NCBI GenBank assembly: GCA_944326605.1
Contig: CALVEM010000013.1
Span: 1 to 58,583 of the forward strand
Direction: 5' to 3'
Source: Candidatus Gastranaerophilales bacterium
GTDB lineage: Bacteria; Cyanobacteriota; Vampirovibrionia; Gastranaerophilales; Gastranaerophilaceae
Length of the DNA stretch: 58,583 bases
Made by a program: the position numbers and the translations under genes
In this document: one piece after another, positions 1 through 9,525 of the stretch
Layout of the letters: every line of letters begins with the position of its first letter
How positions within the stretch are numbered: position 1 is the first letter of the stretch
The notes under the pieces: generated by a model
Told to the model about the DNA's origin: nothing
The model's input: the letters and a program-made list of their open reading frames with translations, nothing else
The model's database searches: none

Positions 1-148
1 CTTCGGTGGTACTGTTTCTTACTATTATTATACGCTATTTCTCGTCAAAAATCAACCATTTGTTGTGACAGAGCCATTTTAAAATATACACACATAATTT
101 GCCAAATACTTTTGGAGGGAAAATATTAAAATTGTTATTTTACTAATA

Positions 149-1126
149 CTACAATTTATTATTTTTTCTAAATCCGCAGTTGTCTTCAACAATATAACGA
201 CTGATTTTTGAGAGTTTTTCCTGGAGTTCCTGACGGGTTGCGCTGACTTTGTTAGGATAAATTTCATACATTTTTTTATGATAATCATCAGTAAGATTCG
301 GCATAACAACATTTGCTCCGCTTTGTAAAGCTAAAAGCCACCCGTCAGAACGTAACGTTTCCATTGCAGTTGTTGCCGGAATATTTATATCAGGCAGCAT
401 AACACGTGTAAGCGCCATAACTTTTATTGCGAGGTCTAAATTACCTGTATTTTTATCCTTCAAAGGTGTTTGCGGATGCGGGATAAAAGGTCCTATACCT
501 ACCATATCGGCATTTAGTTCTTTAAAAAATAAAATATCCTCCGCTAACGATTCAATAGTTTGCCCGGGCAGTCCGACAAGACAGCCTGTTCCTGTCTCAT
601 AGCCAAGTTTTTTTAAGTCATACAAACAACGTTTTCTATTTTGAAAGTCTGCATAAGGGTGCATTTTTTTATACAAATTTTCATCAGTCGTTTCAATACG
701 CAGCAAAAACCTGTCAGCACCGGCTTCTTTATAAGCTTTGTATTCGTCGAAAGTTTTTTCACCTATACTTAACGTAACTGCAACACCTAATGCTTTAATT
801 TCTGAAACTAAATCGCACAATAAACCGGTAGTATAAAAATCATCTTCTCCTGATTGAAGTACAATTGTTTTAAAACCGTCATAGACACCTTTTTTCGCAA
901 TATTGGAAACTTCAGATTTAGAAAGTCTGTATCTTTTAACAAGTTTATTTTGAGATTGAAGTCCGCAGTAAAGGCAGTTGCGTTTACAGATATTAGAAAA
1001 TTCTATAAGTCCTCTTAAATGTACTCCGTCGCCGACATATTGATGACGTATTTTATCTGCTTCTTTTAAGATTTCACTATCACAGGATTTGAGAATATCA
1101 ATAATTTCTTTTTTGGACAAATTCAT
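149..1126 (-). CDS. hydE: [FeFe] hydrogenase H-cluster radical SAM maturase HydE
   Basis: This 325-residue radical SAM protein carries the CxxxCxxC iron-sulfur motif at Cys47, Cys51 and Cys54 (CKRNCLYCG). HydE helps build the dithiolate-bridged di-iron subcluster of [FeFe] hydrogenase in the cytoplasm. The GLQSQN stretch after the cysteines, the conserved GTGCLVGLPGQT segment and the length fit HydE better than its relatives biotin synthase BioB or PylB. No hydF, hydG or hydrogenase gene lies in the window, so the maturation genes are scattered or lie outside it. No clear Shine-Dalgarno site precedes the ATG. Assignment to the family is firm; HydE over PylB-like is likely. Confidence 0.85.
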   Translation of the reverse strand: MNLSKKEIIDILKSCDSEILKEADKIRHQYVGDGVHLRGLIEFSNICKRNCLYCGLQSQNKLVKRYRLSKSEVSNIAKKGVYDGFKTIVLQSGEDDFYTTGLLCDLVSEIKALGVAVTLSIGEKTFDEYKAYKEAGADRFLLRIETTDENLYKKMHPYADFQNRKRCLYDLKKLGYETGTGCLVGLPGQTIESLAEDILFFKELNADMVGIGPFIPHPQTPLKDKNTGNLDLAIKVMALTRVMLPDINIPATTAMETLRSDGWLLALQSGANVVMPNLTDDYHKKMYEIYPNKVSATRQELQEKLSKISRYIVEDNCGFRKNNKL

Positions 1127-1218
1127 AAAAAAATTATATCATATCAAGAATAATATAAATTTTTATATTATAATAAACATGGTTGACAGCCGGTTTTATA
1201 AAAATCGAAAAAGTATGA

Positions 1219-1295
1219 GGCTTCGTAGCTCAGCAGGATAGAGCAGCGGTTTCCTAAACCGAAGATCGCGCGTTCGAATCGCGCCGGGGCCACCA
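1219..1295 (+). tRNA. tRNA-Arg (anticodon CCT), CCA encoded
   Basis: A full cloverleaf is visible. The acceptor GGCTTCG pairs with CGGGGCC with G-U wobbles, the D arm reads GCTC/GAGC, the anticodon loop is TTCCTAA giving CCT, and the T arm contains GTTCGAATC. The discriminator A is followed by a genomically encoded CCA. It decodes AGG. Confidence 0.93.
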
Positions 1296-1435
1296 TACTT
1301 TTTTATAAAATTCATTAATTAAATTGCCGGCTGCGATGAGAACGCCTTTTTGCGTTCGGCGCGAGTGAGCTGAGGGCGAAGGCTTATCTGTGAAGTAAAT
1401 TTATTTACTTTTGTATACATTTATAAACACTTACT
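1296..1435. repeat. tRNA-adjacent repeat remnant
   Basis: This gene-free stretch holds a hairpin (GAACGC, six-base loop, GCGTTC at 1340-1357), then GCGCGAGTGAGCTGAG at 1360-1375 and GCGAAGGCTT. Nearly the same motif recurs after tRNA-Gly(CCC) near 38371, and a looser version precedes tRNA-Thr(GGT). It appears to be a decayed element associated with tRNA 3' ends. Confidence 0.5.
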
Positions 1436-2743
1436 CTAAAATAATATAACCGCTAAAAGTGCAAATAAAATCAACGGAATATTATAATGCAAAAATGTCG
1501 GGACACATGTATCTTTAATATGATCATGCTGCCCGTCGACATTTAATCCTGCAGTCGGACCAAGTGTTGTACCTGATGCAGGAGAGCCGGCATCCCCAAG
1601 AGCAGCTGCAGACGCAAATACCACAATAGCTTCAAAAGGAGTAAAGCCTAAATTGACAAATATCGGGACAAATAAAACCGCTAAAATAGGAATTGTACCG
1701 AATGATGTTCCGATACCTATTGTTATAAACAAGCCAACAACCAGCATTAAAAAAGATGCAAGAAGTTTTGAACCCATCATAAACGGAATTAATGCATTCA
1801 CAAGAGTATCTATACCGCCTGTAGATTTTAATACTCCGGCAAACCCGGCAGCCACAAGCATTACGAAAGCTACATACCCCATAAGCCCAATACCTTCATT
1901 TATTAAAGTATCCATCTTTTCAGGATCAATTGCACGTGTACCGAAAATTATTGTCAAACCTATTAAAGCACCCAGCGGCAAAGATTTAGTCCAAAGTTGC
2001 ACAACAAGTGTTGCAATCGCCGCAAACAAAGTTATATAATGACTGCCTGTAAAACGCAGCGAACGCCGTCTTTCTTCTCTGAAAGGTATATTTTCGTATT
2101 CTCTCGGTTTTCTGTAAGAAACAAACACTGCCCACAAAAGTCCGCATAAAAGCCCTAAACCTAATATCCAAACAGATTGCCACACATCAGTGACCGTAAC
2201 TTTCATACCGTTTGATGACATATTGTCTGCAAGCAATCTTTGAAAAATCAATCCAAACCCTGCAGGAAATACGATATAAGGGGTTACAAGCCCGAACGCC
2301 AGAGCGCAGGCAACAGCACGTCTGTCAAGTTTGAGTTTATTCATAACAGAAATTAAAGGCGGAATTATGACAGGAATAAAGGCAATATGAACAGGTATAA
2401 GGTTTTGCGATGCGCAGGCAAGAAGCGTTAATATCAAAAGCAGCATAAATTTGTTATTTTTGATCAATAAAGAAATCCTTTTTGCCAGCACGTCAGCGAG
2501 CCCTGTATGCGCCATAGCAGCAGCAAACGTTCCAAGCAGAATGTAACTCAATGCTGTTTCACTGTTCTGTCCCATTCCGTTTATAAAAACATCCATAATT
2601 TGCCCCGCGTGCATTCCTGCAACTTTGCCTGCTACAACGGCACAAACAATCAATGCCAGCAAAACATTAATCCTGCACAAACACAATATGCAAAGTAAAA
2701 TAACAGATACAATTATAGGGTTTATCAGTAATTCCATTGCCAC
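1436..2743 (-). CDS. Na+/H+ antiporter family membrane protein (NhaC/YuiF type)
   Basis: This 435-residue protein is almost entirely hydrophobic, with about ten to twelve predicted membrane segments. The helical hairpins are rich in Gly and Pro, for example GTSFGTIPILAVLFVP and SPASGTTLGPTAGLN, a composition typical of the NhaC/YuiF branch of the ion transporter superfamily. It probably exchanges Na+ for H+ across the inner membrane, although some relatives carry organic acids or amino acids. The reading frame opens with GTG; an ATG two codons later (2737) is an equally good start, and neither has a strong Shine-Dalgarno site. It is transcribed alone between tRNA-Arg and thyX. Confidence 0.75.
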   Translation of the reverse strand: MAMELLINPIIVSVILLCILCLCRINVLLALIVCAVVAGKVAGMHAGQIMDVFINGMGQNSETALSYILLGTFAAAMAHTGLADVLAKRISLLIKNNKFMLLLILTLLACASQNLIPVHIAFIPVIIPPLISVMNKLKLDRRAVACALAFGLVTPYIVFPAGFGLIFQRLLADNMSSNGMKVTVTDVWQSVWILGLGLLCGLLWAVFVSYRKPREYENIPFREERRRSLRFTGSHYITLFAAIATLVVQLWTKSLPLGALIGLTIIFGTRAIDPEKMDTLINEGIGLMGYVAFVMLVAAGFAGVLKSTGGIDTLVNALIPFMMGSKLLASFLMLVVGLFITIGIGTSFGTIPILAVLFVPIFVNLGFTPFEAIVVFASAAALGDAGSPASGTTLGPTAGLNVDGQHDHIKDTCVPTFLHYNIPLILFALLAVILF

Positions 2744-2782
2744 TCACTAAAACTCTCTCCCAAGAGGGACGAGAGAATATTA

Positions 2783-3481
2783 TCATAATTCCTCAAACTT
2801 TGGCTTACGCCCGCAGGATTTGTCCTCATCACAAAAGCCTAAACGTTCGCACTTCGGGACAAGATAGGGTTTTAGCCACGGTTCCTCTTTTATAAGTTCA
2901 TCACACATCATTTTTACCATTGTTCTGATTTCATACTGCGCACGCGTACAAAGCCTTAAATTTGCGAGATGAATCATCTCCCTTAAATTTAAACTTGCCA
3001 CCATAGAACTTGCAGCAGCATTCGGGAGTACAAACCTTGCATCTTCCGCCGGAATTCCTGCTTCAACAAATTCCTGATACTGCTCGGAAATTTTACCCAT
3101 AAATTGAATAAATTTTTCCTTTAATTCGGGATTTTTTTCAATAGTAGGAGGAATAATATAATCAAACTGCCCTTTTTCTTTAACATATCTTTGAGATTTT
3201 TGAGAAAAAGACATGTGTCTGTGTCTTACAAGCTGGTGAGTGCATGCTCTGGAGACATTGGAGATTGCAAAACTTACCTGAATATGCTCAATTGTTGAGT
3301 AATGACCTGATGAAATAACTCTTTCAATAAGTTTGAGCATCTTTTCTTCGTCATCAGTGCTATTATAAATATTTATAGGATAATCAGCACTGTAACATGT
3401 TCTGCATGCTGTATAAACAGTTTTGAGCATATTATCAGGTTTTGAAATCAAGTTTACAACCGGTTTATTATTATTTTCCAT
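2783..3481 (-). CDS. thyX: Flavin-dependent thymidylate synthase ThyX
   Basis: ThyX makes dTMP from dUMP using FAD, NADPH and methylene-tetrahydrofolate, replacing the classical ThyA. The diagnostic RHRX7S motif is present as RHRHMSFSQKS, followed by QRY. Length is about 232 residues, normal for the family. The frame is open back to a TTG at 3487, but the ATG at 3481 sits seven bases after GGGAG and is preferred. Having ThyX with the alternative cyclohydrolase FolE2 elsewhere in the window fits the folate chemistry of this lineage. Confidence 0.95.
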   Translation of the reverse strand: MENNNKPVVNLISKPDNMLKTVYTACRTCYSADYPINIYNSTDDEEKMLKLIERVISSGHYSTIEHIQVSFAISNVSRACTHQLVRHRHMSFSQKSQRYVKEKGQFDYIIPPTIEKNPELKEKFIQFMGKISEQYQEFVEAGIPAEDARFVLPNAAASSMVASLNLREMIHLANLRLCTRAQYEIRTMVKMMCDELIKEEPWLKPYLVPKCERLGFCDEDKSCGRKPKFEEL

Positions 3482-3578
3482 ACACAATCTCCCTCAAAAT
3501 AAATTACAATAAAATAATTATACCACCCTTAAACATAAGAGTGGTATAATGTAAATTTTTTCTAACAATTTATATAAC

Positions 3579-3785
3579 TTACACTTTTTTATTTCCGTAA
3601 CGTTTATTAAATCTTTCAACACGACCTTCAGAGTCAAGGATTTTCTGCTGTCCTGTATAGAACGGATGACAGTGATTGCAGATTTCAACTGTTATATTGT
3701 CATTGATTGAACCTGTTTCAATTTCGTTTCCGCAAACACACTTGATAACTGTTTTTTTATAATCAGGGTGTATTCCTTTTTTCAT
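3579..3785 (-). CDS. rpmE: 50S ribosomal protein L31
   Basis: This 68-residue protein is the zinc-binding form of L31. Cysteines occur as CVC (residues 16 and 18) and CNHC (36 and 39), followed by the family signature HPFYTG. It binds the large ribosomal subunit near the central protuberance. The ATG has a good upstream site (AGAGGT). The gene stands alone, divergent from the CHASE2-GGDEF gene. Confidence 0.96.
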   Translation of the reverse strand: MKKGIHPDYKKTVIKCVCGNEIETGSINDNITVEICNHCHPFYTGQQKILDSEGRVERFNKRYGNKKV

Positions 3786-3978
3786 ATTTTACCTCTTTCT
3801 TTTTCTCAAGATTCCAAACTTGATTAATAATAAAATTTCGACTAATTATATGATACTACGGAAATAAAAAAGTGCAAGCGGTAAGAAAATCTCATGCAAA
3901 TGTTTGATGTTAATTTTTATTAATTTTGCCATAATAACAGAGTTATCCGTTATTAGATTTTTAAAGGTGATAGTTTAG

Positions 3979-4146
3979 ATGAATCTGCACGAAAAATGTT
4001 TACTCAGGTATTTACAAAACCCCGATGAATTATCATATTCAACAGAAATTTTAAAAATTAACAACTTTATTCTAGAAAAACAATTTATATTAAAAAATTT
4101 TGTTGCCAAATCTTCTACATTCAACTATACTGAAAGAATGAAGTAG
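3979..4146 (+). CDS. Small hypothetical protein (55 aa)
   Basis: A short open frame starts at ATG 3979 behind AAAGGTGA (about eight bases upstream) and ends 19 bases before the CHASE2-GGDEF start. The peptide opens MNLHEKCLLRYLQNPDE and is rich in Asn, Lys and Ile with no membrane segment. I recognise no family. Its position suggests a leader gene translated with the cyclase, or chance open sequence. Confidence 0.4.
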   Translation: MNLHEKCLLRYLQNPDELSYSTEILKINNFILEKQFILKNFVAKSSTFNYTERMK

Positions 4147-4165
4147 ATAAAAAGATTATAAGGTT

Positions 4166-5932
4166 ATGTTTAAAAAAATATTATATGCTATAGGGCTTGC
4201 AATCTTTGCTATATTTATATTTTTAATCCTTAAAAATGCAAATCTCAATTCATTTATTGACGCTGTTGAAAACAGAACCTTTGATTTGCGGCAGAGCATT
4301 ATTATAAAAGAGGGCGGTAAAAAAGCAAATAATAATATTGTAATAATCGCTGTAGATGACGCAACCTATGAATACATTTTAGGAAAATACGGAGAATGGC
4401 CGCTTCCTAGAGATGTTTATGCAAATATGATAAACTATCTTGAAAAATTCAGCCCGAGAGCTATCGCATTTGATATGATGTTTGTCAAATCTTTAAAAAG
4501 TGAAAATAATGCTGATCGGGCACTTATTAACACATTTAAAAAATATAACAATTTATTTACTTCTATGAATTTTGACAATCAGTCCGAAGATCTAAGAACT
4601 CCGCCCGAATTACCTGAAAAATTAACGCTAAATATAGAAAATAATTCAAAAATTGATTTTTCTGATTTGACTTACACAAACTGCAGGAAAATTCTTGACG
4701 GCATAATAAATGCTACTTCAAATATCGGAATAATAAATGTTTCACGCTCCGACGACGGAGTTTTGAGAAAAATGCCTCTCATTGTAAAATATAAAGATAA
4801 ATTTTATCCCCAGCTTGCCTTGAAAGTAGGCTTGAATTATCTTGGCGAAACAGGAAATACCTTTGAAATAGATAAAAATTCAAATCTTAAAATCGGCGAC
4901 CGAAAGATTTTTCTGGACAAAGACGGCAGTGCAATAATTAACTGGTACGGAGCTGCCGGAACCTATACTTATATACCAATGTATCAGCTTATAAAAGCTG
5001 TTAACGGCGAAAAAACAGAGCTTGATTACGACTTTTCAAATAAAATTATATATTTCGGGACAACTGCTGCGAGTTTATTTGACATAAAAACCGTTCCCAC
5101 CGGAAAAATTTATCCCGGGGTTGAAATTCAGGCAACTTTTGTAAATAACCTGATTGACAATAACTTTATAAGAAAAGTCAACCGCGGGTATACAATCGCA
5201 TTGAGTATTCTTCTTGCGCTTTTGATTGCATCTGTAGTAAGCCGTGTCAGCTCAGCATTTACGGCATCATTGATGTCCCTGTCAATTTATTTTATTTATA
5301 TTTTAATTTCATATTATGCTATGAAATTCGGTAATCTCTGGCTTGAAATGATTTATCCGCTGATATTTTCAATCTTCGCATTCACATGCGCATATATAAT
5401 AAAATATCTTATAAAATCAAGAGATTTTGAGCTTCAGTACAAACTTGCAACAACTGACGGCTTGACAGAACTTTATAATCACAGATATTTTCAGGAACAG
5501 ATAAGAATGCAGGTTGAACAATCAAAACGTTACAACACAAGTTTTTCCTTGATTATTATAGATATAGATTTTTTCAAAAAATTTAATGATACATTCGGAC
5601 ACCAGTCAGGAGACGCCGTTTTACGGGAAGTCGCCCAAACATTAAAGCGCAATGTACGTGCAACTGATATTGTATGCAGATACGGCGGGGAAGAAATGAG
5701 TATTATACTGCCGAATACACCGAAAGAAGAAGCTTTTTCAACCGCACAAAAAATTTGCGACCGTGTAGCTTCAAAAAAATTCAAACTGTTCAGCGGTAAA
5801 GAAACCAATGTAACAATCAGTTTAGGTGTTTCAACATTTCCTGCTGACGGAGAAAGCGCTGTTGATATAATAGAAGCCGCAGACAAAAGGCTATACAATG
5901 CTAAAAATAACGGAAGAAATCAGGTCGGTTAA
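4166..5932 (+). CDS. CHASE2-domain membrane diguanylate cyclase (GGDEF)
   Basis: The 588-residue protein has an N-terminal membrane anchor (residues 5-25), an extracytoplasmic CHASE2 sensor domain (about 35-330, with DDATYEYILGKYGEWPLPR and IAFDMMF), three membrane helices (about 340-420) and a C-terminal GGDEF domain. The active-site loop reads RYGGEEM, a functional GGEEF variant. An RxxD inhibitory site (RATD) lies just upstream, so feedback by c-di-GMP is likely. It should make c-di-GMP from GTP in response to an external signal. No phosphodiesterase is nearby. Confidence 0.93.
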   Translation: MFKKILYAIGLAIFAIFIFLILKNANLNSFIDAVENRTFDLRQSIIIKEGGKKANNNIVIIAVDDATYEYILGKYGEWPLPRDVYANMINYLEKFSPRAIAFDMMFVKSLKSENNADRALINTFKKYNNLFTSMNFDNQSEDLRTPPELPEKLTLNIENNSKIDFSDLTYTNCRKILDGIINATSNIGIINVSRSDDGVLRKMPLIVKYKDKFYPQLALKVGLNYLGETGNTFEIDKNSNLKIGDRKIFLDKDGSAIINWYGAAGTYTYIPMYQLIKAVNGEKTELDYDFSNKIIYFGTTAASLFDIKTVPTGKIYPGVEIQATFVNNLIDNNFIRKVNRGYTIALSILLALLIASVVSRVSSAFTASLMSLSIYFIYILISYYAMKFGNLWLEMIYPLIFSIFAFTCAYIIKYLIKSRDFELQYKLATTDGLTELYNHRYFQEQIRMQVEQSKRYNTSFSLIIIDIDFFKKFNDTFGHQSGDAVLREVAQTLKRNVRATDIVCRYGGEEMSIILPNTPKEEAFSTAQKICDRVASKKFKLFSGKETNVTISLGVSTFPADGESAVDIIEAADKRLYNAKNNGRNQVG

Positions 5933-5981
5933 TTTAATCGCGATCAGAAAACCCGAAAGCGCAAGTTTTTTAAGATAAAAT

Positions 5982-6020
5982 AAAATCTGCCCCGTCCACC
6001 CTAAGGGGCAAATTTTATAT
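5982..6020. terminator. Terminator-like hairpin between convergent genes
   Basis: An inverted repeat TGCCCC/GGGGCA with flanking AAAAT/ATTTT lies between the diguanylate cyclase (plus) and the secreted protein gene (minus). It can act in both directions. Confidence 0.6.
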
Positions 6021-6031
6021 AATATAAAAGT

Positions 6032-6706
6032 CTAGATTACCGGAACATCAACCGGATCAACAAGAATTACATTTAAGACTTCACCTTTGCGAAGGTTTAC
6101 GTCATCGCCCTTTCTTATCATATCTGCAAAAAAGTCATAAACATAATAAGCTCCGCCGCCGATTGCTCCGCCGATTGCACCTATACCGGTCATTAGTTGA
6201 TCCGCAACTATAACATCATCAAACACATCTCCGCCCCACTCAGTTGAGTTTGAAACAATGTCTTTAGTTACCTGCCAGTTGTTTATCAAAGCTTCTTTAT
6301 AACCGCGCCCGCCTGTTATACCGCCGTCATAAGTTATATCGGCACGACCTGTTACAGAAAAAGTTAACGGTAGTTGTCTGCCGTTAGGGGTAACTACATG
6401 ATCAAAATCAAGATATAAAATTGCACCCTTTGACATTCTTTTTGAAGGTTCGACTTTTCTTATAGTTCCTCTTACAAGAGAACCCATCGGTAAAATTACA
6501 TCGTTATCAGCAGTTTCATCGTTCATTAATATTGCGGTAAATTCTGTTCCGGCAGCATTGTTAATCGTTGACAACGGGTTCATCAACTGCAGTGAAAACC
6601 TGGTTCCGGCAGGAATCCTTTTTGTTTTTGCATTTGCATTAAACGGAGCTGCAAAAGCAGTATTTACAAATAACAACATTGATAATATTAAAACGAATAA
6701 TCTCAT
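6032..6706 (-). CDS. Secreted protein of unknown function (224 aa)
   Basis: A signal peptide is clear (hydrophobic residues 3-17, cleavage near AFAAP). The mature part begins with a basic stretch (TKRIPAGTRFSLQL), then a beta-rich segment (ILPMGSLVRGTIRKVEPS), a Gly-rich membrane-like stretch (GIGAIGGAIGGGAYYVYDF) and a final KGEVLNVILVDPVDVPVI. The xLPxGSxVxGxI pattern resembles beta-barrel modules of conjugation and secretion proteins, but I cannot name a family. It is probably in the cell envelope. Transcribed alone. Confidence 0.6.
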   Translation of the reverse strand: MRLFVLILSMLLFVNTAFAAPFNANAKTKRIPAGTRFSLQLMNPLSTINNAAGTEFTAILMNDETADNDVILPMGSLVRGTIRKVEPSKRMSKGAILYLDFDHVVTPNGRQLPLTFSVTGRADITYDGGITGGRGYKEALINNWQVTKDIVSNSTEWGGDVFDDVIVADQLMTGIGAIGGAIGGGAYYVYDFFADMIRKGDDVNLRKGEVLNVILVDPVDVPVI

Positions 6707-6788
6707 ATTAACTTTCTCCTCTTTTTCAATATTTTATAAAACAATTAACAATTTTGCAATATATTTACAATAGTTTTATACTATCTAT

Positions 6789-7715
6789 ATGTCAAAAATT
6801 GATAAAATAGAAGAATTACAAAACTTGCTAAAAGAAGACCAGACAAATTTTCAGGCGAGACGTGAGCTTGGCGTGCTTCTTCTTGATTGCGGATATCCTG
6901 AAGAGGCCAAACAACATTTTTTATATCTGTCAAAAATCTTTAATGATGACAGCGGGCTTTATTATAATCTCGGGATAACTTACGAGAAGCTTAAAAATCT
7001 TGACAAAGCACAGGAAGCCTACTTAAAAGCCATTGAACTTGCACCTGAAGAAGTTGATGCGTATTACAATTTGGGACTTGTTTACATGGATAAAAAGCTT
7101 TATGAAAAGGCTGTAGACTGTTTCGAAAGCGTTCTTTCGAAAGACAATAATGATTCAAATTCATATTTTTCAATCGGTCTTTGTTACTTTAAAGAAGGCA
7201 AACTTGACGGCGCAAAATATTATTTTCAGCGCACCATTGATTTAAACGATGATGATATATACGCACATTTTTATCTAGGAAACATTTTAAAAGAACAGGG
7301 GGATAACGAAGGAGCCGGAGCAAAATTCAAAAAAGTTCTGGAACTGTCACCGGATTACAGCTGGGCATACTTTAATCTTGCATCAATTGACTATGAGGAA
7401 GGCGACTTTGATGCTGCTATAAACAATCTTGAAAAAACTCTGGAATTAAATCCTAAAGATATTGAAGCCTACAAAATCTATGCAAAAATAATGTGTAAGC
7501 TTTCTCAATATGACAAAGCTTCAACAATTATTCAGCAGGCAATAGAAAATTGCGGAGAAAGCGGAGATTTATATTATATTTTAGCCCAAATTTGCAAGCT
7601 GCAAAATAACAGAGCAGGTTACGTAAAATACATAAATCAGGCTTTAAAATTAAATTCAACTCTTTCGATTCAGCCAAAACTTGTAAAAAAAGAGCTGGAT
7701 AAGTTTCTTTCATAA
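6789..7715 (+). CDS. Tetratricopeptide repeat protein
   Basis: The 308-residue protein consists of about eight consecutive TPR units. Each has the 34-residue spacing and typical residues, for example LYYNLGITYEKLKNLDKAQ, AYYNLGLVYMDKKLYEKAV and AYFNLASIDYEEGDFDAAI. There is no signal peptide or membrane segment, so it is a cytoplasmic scaffold for protein contacts. It lies 55 bases upstream of proS on the same strand and may be cotranscribed. The partner is unknown. Confidence 0.85.
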   Translation: MSKIDKIEELQNLLKEDQTNFQARRELGVLLLDCGYPEEAKQHFLYLSKIFNDDSGLYYNLGITYEKLKNLDKAQEAYLKAIELAPEEVDAYYNLGLVYMDKKLYEKAVDCFESVLSKDNNDSNSYFSIGLCYFKEGKLDGAKYYFQRTIDLNDDDIYAHFYLGNILKEQGDNEGAGAKFKKVLELSPDYSWAYFNLASIDYEEGDFDAAINNLEKTLELNPKDIEAYKIYAKIMCKLSQYDKASTIIQQAIENCGESGDLYYILAQICKLQNNRAGYVKYINQALKLNSTLSIQPKLVKKELDKFLS

Positions 7716-7770
7716 AACTTTTTTATGATAAAATAAACACATAAGAAAAATTTATGAGGAATTAATTATT

Positions 7771-9507
7771 ATGAGAATGTCAAAAATGTTTGTACAAACC
7801 CTGAGAGAATACCCTTCGGATGCTGAAGTTATATCTCATAAAATGCTCGGACGTGCAGGATTTATAAAAAAACTTTCACCGGGAATTTATACGTATATGC
7901 CTTTGATGTGGAGAGTTTTGAAAAAAATTGAAAATATCGTAAGAGAAGAAATGGATAATGCAGGCGCTCAAGAACTTTTAATGCCGTTTGTCCAACCCAA
8001 AGAACTCTGGGAAGAATCAGGCAGGTGGGAAGTTTACGGACGGGAATTGATGCGTCTTAAAGATCGTCATGACAGAGATATGTGCCTCGGACCGACACAC
8101 GAAGAAATTATCACATCGGTTGCCAGAGATGCCCTTAAATCTTATAAACAATTACCTGTAAATTTATATCAAATTCAATCAAAATTCAGAGATGAAATAA
8201 GACCGAGATACGGGCTTTTAAGAGGCCGCGAATTTATTATGAAAGACGCTTACAGCTTTGATTTAGATGAAGCAGGACTTGACAAAGAATATAAAAATAT
8301 GGCGCAGGCTTATAAAAAAATATTTGAAAGATGCGGTTTAGATACCAAAATGGTTCAATCAGATTCAGGCGCCATCGGTGGAAGCGTTTCGCACGAATTT
8401 ATGGTAATCACCGATACTGATGCAGGTGAAAACGACGTTTTCTATTGCAATTCCTGTGACTATTCCGCAAACTCAAACCATGCAGTATCAAACCTTCCGG
8501 AAGCCTTAGTTGACGGCAAGGATTATTTTAAAGAAACAAAAGTAATTGATACTCCAAACACTCATTCCATTGAAGAATTGAGTAAATTCTTAAATATTCC
8601 TGACACACTGATTTTGAAAACTCTGGTTTATATTGTTGATAAAAAACCTGTTCTTGCACTTATCAGAGCTGATAAGGCTGTTGAAGAAACTAAATTGATG
8701 AATGCTGCAGGCGGTATAGAAATAAGAATTGCTTCATCTGCTGAAATTGCAGAGATTATGGCTGATAAAGGCTTTGATGCAGTCCCCGGCTTTATCGGGC
8801 CAAAAGGGATGAATGGACTTCAAATAATTGCAGATGAAACCGTACGGGATTTGAAAAATTTTGTTGTCGGCATTAACCAAACAGACAAACACATGGTTGG
8901 AGCAAATCTTTCTGATTTAGAAATAGAAAATCTTAAATTTGCTGATATCAGACTTGTCCAACGCGGCGAATTATGCCCGCAGTGCGGCAAACCCTTATAT
9001 GTAACTAAAGGTATTGAAGTCGGTAACATATTCAAACTTGGTACAAAGTATTCAAAACCGATGAATGCTGTTTATACTGATATAGAAGGCAAAACTCATC
9101 CTTATGTTATGGGATGCTACGGAATAGGAATTTCAAGAACAGCAGCTGCTGCTGTTGAAGCTCACTATGACGAACACGGAATTAAATGGCCGATTGCAAT
9201 TGCACCATATCACGTTGTCATAGTTCCTGTTAATATCAATGACGAACTACAAATGAAAGTTGCAGAAAAAATGTACGAAGATTTAAAATCTGCAGGTATT
9301 GAAGTCGTACTTGATGACAGAGACGAAAGAGCCGGCGTTAAATTTAAAGATGCAGACCTTATAGGCTTCCCGTTCAGGGTAACGGTCGGGAAAACAATTA
9401 ACGAAGGCTTTGTTGAATATAAGGTGCGTGAAACAGGCGAACAAGAAAAATACACACCCGATGAGGCTACACAAAAACTTATCAATATAATCAAAGCGGT
9501 TAAATAA
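7771..9507 (+). CDS. proS: Prolyl-tRNA synthetase
   Basis: This class II synthetase attaches proline to tRNA-Pro. The 578-residue protein is the bacterial type, starting MRMSKMFVQTLREYPSDAEV. It has motif 2 (SKFRDEIRPRYGLLRGREFIMKD region), a YbaK-like editing insertion around residues 235-390, motif 3 (GCYGIGISRTAAAAVE) and a C-terminal anticodon-binding domain. The stop codon is inside the terminator hairpin that follows. The ATG at 7771 lies 8-9 bases after GAGGA. Confidence 0.97.
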   Translation: MRMSKMFVQTLREYPSDAEVISHKMLGRAGFIKKLSPGIYTYMPLMWRVLKKIENIVREEMDNAGAQELLMPFVQPKELWEESGRWEVYGRELMRLKDRHDRDMCLGPTHEEIITSVARDALKSYKQLPVNLYQIQSKFRDEIRPRYGLLRGREFIMKDAYSFDLDEAGLDKEYKNMAQAYKKIFERCGLDTKMVQSDSGAIGGSVSHEFMVITDTDAGENDVFYCNSCDYSANSNHAVSNLPEALVDGKDYFKETKVIDTPNTHSIEELSKFLNIPDTLILKTLVYIVDKKPVLALIRADKAVEETKLMNAAGGIEIRIASSAEIAEIMADKGFDAVPGFIGPKGMNGLQIIADETVRDLKNFVVGINQTDKHMVGANLSDLEIENLKFADIRLVQRGELCPQCGKPLYVTKGIEVGNIFKLGTKYSKPMNAVYTDIEGKTHPYVMGCYGIGISRTAAAAVEAHYDEHGIKWPIAIAPYHVVIVPVNINDELQMKVAEKMYEDLKSAGIEVVLDDRDERAGVKFKDADLIGFPFRVTVGKTINEGFVEYKVRETGEQEKYTPDEATQKLINIIKAVK

Positions 9508-9521
9508 TTAACCGCTTTTTT
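9495..9521 (+). terminator. Rho-independent terminator of proS
   Basis: A 9-bp perfect stem (AGCGGTTAA/TTAACCGCT) with a four-base loop is followed by six T. The proS stop codon is part of the stem. Confidence 0.9.
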
Positions 9522-9525
9522 AATA

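Noticed and set aside
1183-1218. TTGACA box as promoter of tRNA-Arg
   Set aside because: No -10 element lies at suitable spacing, so I do not annotate a promoter there.
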